DNA of 64,000 nt from Oscillospiraceae bacterium (GTDB taxonomy: Bacteria > Bacillota > Clostridia > Oscillospirales > Oscillospiraceae), in contig SVLB01000005.1 of the NCBI GenBank assembly GCA_015068135.1, positions 22,004 to 86,003 on the forward strand, read 5' to 3'. How positions within the stretch are numbered: position 1 is the stretch's first letter; each line of letters starts with the position of its first letter. A program made the translations under genes and the position numbers. Positions 60,302 to 64,000 of the stretch are shown here, one piece after another. The notes beneath the pieces are model-generated. The model worked only from the letters and a program-made list of their open reading frames with translations. It was not told the origin of the DNA and ran no database searches.

Positions 60302-61654
60302 ATGAAAAGAGGAAAAAGGCTGTTAGCGATGTTGCTTTGCGTAATTGTTTTCGTGAGCATGATGTCGACGGTAGCCTCTGCGGCAAGCTACCCCCTTATA
60401 TCAGCTAAACTGGAATCGGCAAAAACCATCCCGCAAGGCGAAATCGGAATTCTAAGGTTTATGATATTTCCGGAATTCAAGAATGAGCAGTATCATGTAG
60501 AAATTTATAACAGCTACGGTACTAAGATCGGATCGGTAGATAAACAATACTACAATGCAAGCACTGGAATAAAAGATGTACTCATTACAGTTAATACCAA
60601 TGATCTGAATATGGGAGTAGGTACCTATACGATCAAATATTGGACTAGTTTCTATTCCCTTTATTCGTGGCACGATTCTCCCAGTAAGTACACTTATACC
60701 CTCCAAGTGATTACAAATAAGTGCAAGAATAATCATAACCTTGTAGTGGATGACGTCGTTTCTGAGGCTACCTGTTCAAAAAAGGGTACTGTAAAGGTAA
60801 GCTGCACCAAGTGTGACTACTGGGGCTATCAAGAGCAGTATGGTGAGCATACATACGGTAGTTGGACGAAAGTGGATGATGCTTCTCATCAGCGCACTTG
60901 TACAGCTTGCAGTGAAAAAGAAAGCGAAAGCCACAGCTTTAATGCAGGGGTCGTTACCAAGGAGCCGACCTGTTCTACAACCGGCATAAAGACCTATACC
61001 TGCAATACCTGCGGTGGGACAAAAACAGAAACAGTTGCGAAAACAAACGATCACATCTATGGCAACTGGAACAAGCAGGATGATTCCACCCACAAGAGAA
61101 CCTGTAACCTCTGTGGCAAGACGGAGAGTGCAAGTCATAGCTGGAACGGTGGCACTATTACCAAACAGCCGACCTGTGCCGCAACCGGTATAAAGACCTA
61201 TACCTGCAATATCTGCGGAGGAACGAAAACGCAAACACTGGCAAAGACAACGGATCATACCTATGGTTTTGGCACAAAGGTCGATGACAATTCTCATAGA
61301 CATAGCTGCGAAACCTGCGGACAGGAAGAGACGGTTTCCCATGTGTGGGATTCCGGAAGAATTACGTTGGCACCTACGCTGGAAGCTACAGGCTTGCGGG
61401 AGTATTCCTGCAAGGAATGCACCGCGACCAAAACGGAGATTGTGCCGAAGCGGGCAAGTGGAGATTTGAATGGGGATCAGAAGGTAGACAACAAGGATGT
61501 TGCTTATCTGCTGTGGCATACACTTTTCCCCACAAGCTACCCATTAGAAATGTTTGCGGATTTCGATTTCAGCAATACGGTAGACAATAAAGACGTAGAA
61601 TATCTCCTTTGGCATACGTTGTTCCCGGATCGCTATCCGTTACACGCAAAATAA
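60302..61654 (+). CDS. Secreted protein with Cys-rich repeats and C-terminal dockerin
   Basis: A 450-residue secreted protein (signal peptide ending VASAAS). A beta-rich N-terminal domain (about 29-140) is followed by four Cys-rich repeats (about 145-385), each with a HxYGxW start, a HxRxC..C pair and a YxCxxCG pair, resembling zinc-ribbon-like modules. The C-terminal dockerin (about 389-450) has two calcium-loop segments, DLNGDQKVDNKD and DFDFSNTVDNKD, each followed by YLLWHTLFP. Type I-like dockerins bind cohesins, and the next gene encodes one. RBS GGAGGAG lies upstream of ATG 60302. Confidence 0.85.
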   Translation: MKRGKRLLAMLLCVIVFVSMMSTVASAASYPLISAKLESAKTIPQGEIGILRFMIFPEFKNEQYHVEIYNSYGTKIGSVDKQYYNASTGIKDVLITVNTNDLNMGVGTYTIKYWTSFYSLYSWHDSPSKYTYTLQVITNKCKNNHNLVVDDVVSEATCSKKGTVKVSCTKCDYWGYQEQYGEHTYGSWTKVDDASHQRTCTACSEKESESHSFNAGVVTKEPTCSTTGIKTYTCNTCGGTKTETVAKTNDHIYGNWNKQDDSTHKRTCNLCGKTESASHSWNGGTITKQPTCAATGIKTYTCNICGGTKTQTLAKTTDHTYGFGTKVDDNSHRHSCETCGQEETVSHVWDSGRITLAPTLEATGLREYSCKECTATKTEIVPKRASGDLNGDQKVDNKDVAYLLWHTLFPTSYPLEMFADFDFSNTVDNKDVEYLLWHTLFPDRYPLHAK

Positions 61655-61678
61655 TCAAAAATCTATGAGGTGAATGAA

Positions 61679-62812
61679 ATGAAAAAAATGATGTCTGTAT
61701 GCTTATGCCTGATGCTGGTCGTTGCAATGGCGGTTACCGTATTTGCAACCAATGGGGCAGCTTTCTCTGCCACCGCATCTGCAGAAACCCTTTATCGCGG
61801 CGATACAGTTACCCTGTCTGTGAAGGTAGACTGTTCGGAAGAAGCTACCAGTTACGGCCTGATGTTGAACTATGATGCTACCGTGTTTGAGCTGGTAGAG
61901 GGTAAATGTGCTGCGGAAGGCGCATTGGTTAATAGTTTTGACAATGGATTTGCATTTATGTTTCAGAACCCCACAGTCTATTCCGGTTCTGTGGGCACAG
62001 TAACCCTGAAGGTCAAGGCGGATGCCGCTTTTGGTACTGCAACGGTAGCCGGTGAAGCATCTGTCAAGAACGGTACAACTGCTGTTACAGCCACCGGGTT
62101 TTCTGCCTCTTTCACGGTTGCCTGCCAGCATAGCTATGGGGAGTGGACTGAGGCAGAAAACGGTCATGCCAAAACCTGCCCCACTTGCGGTGATGTAAAA
62201 ACTGCTGATCATGTATGGGATAACGGAACGGTCGCCAAGGAGGCAACCTGCACAGAAGAGGGAACAACAAAATATACCTGCGCAGACTGTGCTGCAATCA
62301 AAGAAGAAGCCATTTCCATGATCCCTCATGCCTATGGTGAGTGGGAAAATGTTGACGAGAATACCCACAAGCATGTCTGCGGCGCTTGCCAAAAAGAGGA
62401 AACCGAAAACCATGGGTTTGCAGAGGAACTGACAGCGGGAGAGCAGACCCACTGGTATGCGTGTGCTTGCGGAGCAAAGAAAGAGGAAAGTGTACACACT
62501 TTCGATGAAACGACATGGAGCAAGGATGAGCTGACCCATTGGCATGGCTGCACCTGCGGCGCAAAGGCTGACGAGGTAGCCCATAGCTGGGACGAGGGTG
62601 TCGTCACAACGGAAGCAACCCAAAATCAGGAAGGTGAGAAGACCTATACCTGTGCCGATTGCGGCGAAACGAAGATCGAGAAAATTCCTCAGCTCGCACC
62701 CACACCTCAGACCGGTGACGAAGCCCATGTTCTTCCCTTTGTTCTTTTGATGCTGGTCTCTGCCTTTGGCCTGTTTGCAACCGTGGTTGCAAAGAAGAAA
62801 TTCTGCCGGTAA
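61679..62812 (+). CDS. Membrane-anchored cohesin-domain protein
   Basis: A 377-residue protein with a signal peptide (MKKMMSVCLCLMLVVAMAVTVFA). Residues about 28-148 match a cohesin domain: LYRGDTVTLSVKVDC, SYGLMLNYDATVFELVEGK, then GSVGTVTLKVKADAAFG. Cys-rich HxYGEW/CxxC repeats like those of its neighbour follow (about 150-340). The tail is PTPQTGDEAH, a membrane helix and KKKFCR, an LPxTG-like sorting signal or plain anchor. It could hold the dockerin protein at the surface. GAGGTG lies 6 nt before ATG 61679; 24 bp separate it from the dockerin gene. Confidence 0.85.
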   Translation: MKKMMSVCLCLMLVVAMAVTVFATNGAAFSATASAETLYRGDTVTLSVKVDCSEEATSYGLMLNYDATVFELVEGKCAAEGALVNSFDNGFAFMFQNPTVYSGSVGTVTLKVKADAAFGTATVAGEASVKNGTTAVTATGFSASFTVACQHSYGEWTEAENGHAKTCPTCGDVKTADHVWDNGTVAKEATCTEEGTTKYTCADCAAIKEEAISMIPHAYGEWENVDENTHKHVCGACQKEETENHGFAEELTAGEQTHWYACACGAKKEESVHTFDETTWSKDELTHWHGCTCGAKADEVAHSWDEGVVTTEATQNQEGEKTYTCADCGETKIEKIPQLAPTPQTGDEAHVLPFVLLMLVSAFGLFATVVAKKKFCR

Positions 62813-62872
62813 TTACCTATCCCAGAAAATAGAAAAATGAATTCAATGTATTCATAGGAAACAAAGTTAGAT

Positions 62873-62910
62873 AGGTGCCAAACGGCTGCGACAATAGCCG
62901 TTTGGCACCT
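62873..62910 (+). terminator. Terminator of the dockerin-cohesin genes
   Basis: AGGTGCCAAACGGCT, an 8-nt loop, then its exact 15-bp complement; the T-run is weak (TTCCCTATATAA). Confidence 0.75.
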
Positions 62911-62960
62911 TCCCTATATAAGATATGTTTTTTAGACGGTTGGCTATTTAAGGATCTTTG

Positions 62961-62989
62961 TTGACAAGGACCCAAAACCGTGATAAAAT
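62961..62989 (+). promoter_or_regulatory. Promoter of the 84-aa membrane protein transcript
   Basis: TTGACA at 62961-62966 and TAAAAT at 62984-62989 with 17-bp spacing, about 155 bp before the start codon, leaving a long leader. Confidence 0.78.
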
Positions 62990-62995
62990 CAACCC

Positions 62996-63135
62996 GATAT
63001 GCAGGCGCAGTGAGTGCTGCGATCGGTGAACGAGGAAGCCGCTAGGGCGGCGACGAGGGCACCGAGTATCGCAAACGGGGGAATGGTAGACATGTTGGAT
63101 TTAGGTGCTGTCACCTCAGTGAAGGTTTTTGGGGA
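62996..63135 (+). other. Structured 5' leader or small RNA with a tRNA-Leu-like segment
   Basis: The leader can form CGCAG..CTGCG, then a long arm ATCGGTG/CACCGAGTATC that encloses GCCGC-TAGG-GCGGC with ACGAGG on both sides of an internal loop, and an AGGTG-CTGT-CACCT stem. Within it, 63084-63106 matches 63516-63538 of tRNA-Leu at 21 of 23 bases (TGGTAGACATGTTGGATTTAGGT is the local form in two halves). I cannot match it to a known riboswitch class. Confidence 0.45.
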
Positions 63136-63144
63136 GGAACCAAA

Positions 63145-63399
63145 ATGAAGTGGAACGAAATGACAATGATACAACGAGGCGTATGTATCATTGGCGTGAT
63201 TTCCGGTTTTTCGTATCTATTTTTGTCTGCGCTTGATCTGTTTGATTTATTGCCGATTTCGAAGGGCGTACTCTTCCCCCTTTTCTCTGTTTTTTGGCTA
63301 AACTTGGGTATGATCCAGAAAGTTAAGAAACATGCCATCTGGTATTACATCATAGCCGCAGGATATGTGGTGCTTGCCCTGCCATATCTCTTTTTCTAA
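63145..63399 (+). CDS. Small two-to-three-helix membrane protein
   Basis: An 84-residue protein with hydrophobic segments at about 10-30, 38-54 and 63-84, ending IIAAGYVVLALPYLFF. No motif points to a function. GGGGAGGA lies 6-7 nt before ATG 63145. It is transcribed alone from a consensus promoter, with a long structured leader before it and a terminator directly after it. Confidence 0.7.
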   Translation: MKWNEMTMIQRGVCIIGVISGFSYLFLSALDLFDLLPISKGVLFPLFSVFWLNLGMIQKVKKHAIWYYIIAAGYVVLALPYLFF

Positions 63400-63400
63400 C

Positions 63401-63428
63401 TATAAAAACAGGTTCGCCTGTTTTTATA
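63401..63428 (+). terminator. Terminator after the 84-aa gene
   Basis: TATAAAAACAGG-TTCG-CCTGTTTTTATA, directly after the stop codon. Confidence 0.9.
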
Positions 63429-63499
63429 TATCGTGGATCAGGCGAAATGCCCCACCTCGGATACCTCTCCGTGTAAAAATCAGGGGTACAAAAGAATAT

Positions 63500-63582
63500 G
63501 CGGGCGTGGTGGAATTGGCAGACACGTTGGATTTAGGTTCCAATGGGTAACCGTGCAGGTTCAAGCCCTGTCGCCCGTACCA
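63500..63582 (+). tRNA. tRNA-Leu (anticodon UAG)
   Basis: An 83-nt tRNA with encoded CCA. The acceptor stem GCGGGCG pairs with CGCCCGT. The anticodon arm is TTGGA-TTTAGGT-TCCAA, giving anticodon TAG (reads CUA leucine codons). A long variable arm (TGGGTAACCGTG region), typical of leucine tRNAs, and the T-arm with GGTTCAAGCC follow. Confidence 0.95.
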
Positions 63583-63637
63583 AAAAAGAGGAGGCTTTGG
63601 CCTCCTCTTTTTTGGTACGGGCGACAGGGCTTGAACC
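63558..63637. repeat. 38-bp inverted repeat: tRNA 3' end plus terminator, mirrored
   Basis: Bases 63558-63595 (T-arm and acceptor end of tRNA-Leu, CCA, and the left arm of its terminator) are repeated exactly in reverse complement at 63600-63637 around a TTTG loop. The inner part, AAAAAAGAGGAGGC/GCCTCCTCTTTTTT (63582-63613), is the tRNA terminator. Confidence 0.92.
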
Positions 63638-63645
63638 CATAGCAG

Positions 63646-63723
63646 AGGAACTGTCCGGTGGACAGTTCCTGCCGCCAGTGCAAACACTGGCGGCTACCTT
63701 AATTTTCTGCCAAAGGCAGAAAA
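63646..63723. repeat. Tandem array of three perfect hairpins
   Basis: AGGAACTGTCC-GGT-GGACAGTTCCT, GCCGCCAGTG-CAAA-CACTGGCGGC and TTTTCTGCC-AAA-GGCAGAAAA follow each other with little spacing. At 63731-63743 CAAGTCCTGTCGC repeats the tRNA 3' region (12 of 13 bases) and at 63753-63778 a second GGAGGC-TTTG-GCCTCC terminator stem follows. Confidence 0.8.
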
Positions 63724-63802
63724 TGCAAATCAAGTCCTGTCGCAAAATTGGTAAGGAGGCTTTGGCCTCCTCTTTTTTGAATTAGTTTGATAATAATGAT
63801 AC

Positions 63803-63883
63803 GGTTTCAAAAGGTTTCATTTGGTTTCACTCAAAAAATGAAACTATTAAGCGGGAAGTGAAACTCTCTTTTAGGACTGAAAC
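63803..63883. promoter_or_regulatory. Phased GTTTCA repeats (possible recombinase or regulator sites)
   Basis: GGTTTCA occurs at 63803, 63813 and 63823, exactly 10 bp apart, and the inverse TGAAAC at 63839, 63859 and 63878. Helically phased iterons next to a tRNA suggest arm-type sites for an integrase or excisionase, or an operator cluster; which one is unknown. Confidence 0.55.
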
Positions 63884-63911
63884 TATGCTAATCAGTTTGT
63901 CAAATTGGAAT

Positions 63912-64000
63912 TTACTCAGTTAGTAATCTTTCAGTTTCTTCCATGTCCTTTTCAATCAGGGGTCGCATACTGTCCTTGTACTTCGATAAATCAGCGCCAT
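63912..64000 (-). CDS. C-terminus of a gene cut by the window edge
   Basis: The last 28 or so codons of a minus-strand frame, ending MEETERLLTE then TAA at 63912-63914; the preceding residues are Lys/Asp/Glu-rich. Too little is present for a family call. Its place beside a tRNA with duplicated ends makes an integrase possible, but that is a guess from context. Confidence 0.4.
   Translation of the reverse strand, partial: GADLSKYKDSMRPLIEKDMEETERLLTE

Noticed and set aside
63600..63640. A second tRNA on the minus strand
   Set aside because: Only the T-arm and acceptor 3' end are present; no matching 5' acceptor, D-arm or anticodon arm follows.

Overview
The window looks like a chromosomal segment of an uncultured gut Clostridia (Bacillota, probably Oscillospirales). 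The evidence is strong AGGAGG ribosome binding sites, textbook TTGACA-17/18-TATAAT promoters, an rpsF-ssb-rpsR operon, NrdR, a QueT transporter behind a preQ1-I riboswitch, lipoproteins with Thr/Glu/Pro-rich linkers, BspA-type leucine-rich repeats and a cohesin/dockerin pair. Base composition is moderately GC-rich. The genus is an inference.

Layout. 0-5 kb: the start of a ROK sugar kinase, a zinc-ribbon membrane protein, a GNAT enzyme with RlmD, a small cassette flanked by an unusual tandem-hairpin array, a flavoprotein and riboswitch-controlled queT. 5-17 kb: a GH20 hexosaminidase, then an oligopeptide ABC operon whose subunits nearly all carry extra modules. 17-20 kb (minus strand): a YihY protein, DUF5685, a J-domain protein and an amidohydrolase, the last three with overlapping ends. 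20.5-25 kb: a sugar ABC operon with its own LacI-type regulator and a perfect operator palindrome. 25-33 kb: a BspA-like protein, a TrmH-type methyltransferase, acyltransferase-like genes, a zinc-ribbon gene duplication and an NfeD/SPFH pair.

33-55 kb is the most unusual part. Four consecutive secreted lipoproteins (two with thioredoxin CGPC domains, several with prealbumin-like or Cna-B-like repeats) share an undescribed C-terminal or internal domain. Three very large secreted paralogues (1120, 1397 and 1395 aa) follow. They join beta-helix regions to a C-terminal neutral-ceramidase-fold domain in which the usual catalytic GDVSPN motif is replaced by GDVN/GNMN/GNAN. Two conserved promoters of identical architecture drive them.

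55-64 kb: SdpI-like and NrdR; an HprK-like kinase/PqqD/S26-peptidase trio resembling part of a peptide-maturation locus; rpsF-ssb-rpsR; and an XRE regulator divergent from a dockerin protein and a membrane-anchored cohesin protein, with two GGAA-N6-TTCC sites over the two promoters. The window ends at tRNA-Leu(UAG), whose 3' end is duplicated in inverted orientation. Beside it lie helically phased GTTTCA repeats and the end of a truncated gene, which suggests an integration site.

Intergenic DNA is crowded with repeats: a nested MITE-like element that carries a strong terminator, REP-like palindromes, and several tandem arrays of short hairpins with 3-4 nt loops. Long open frames opposite the large genes were treated as shadows and left out.
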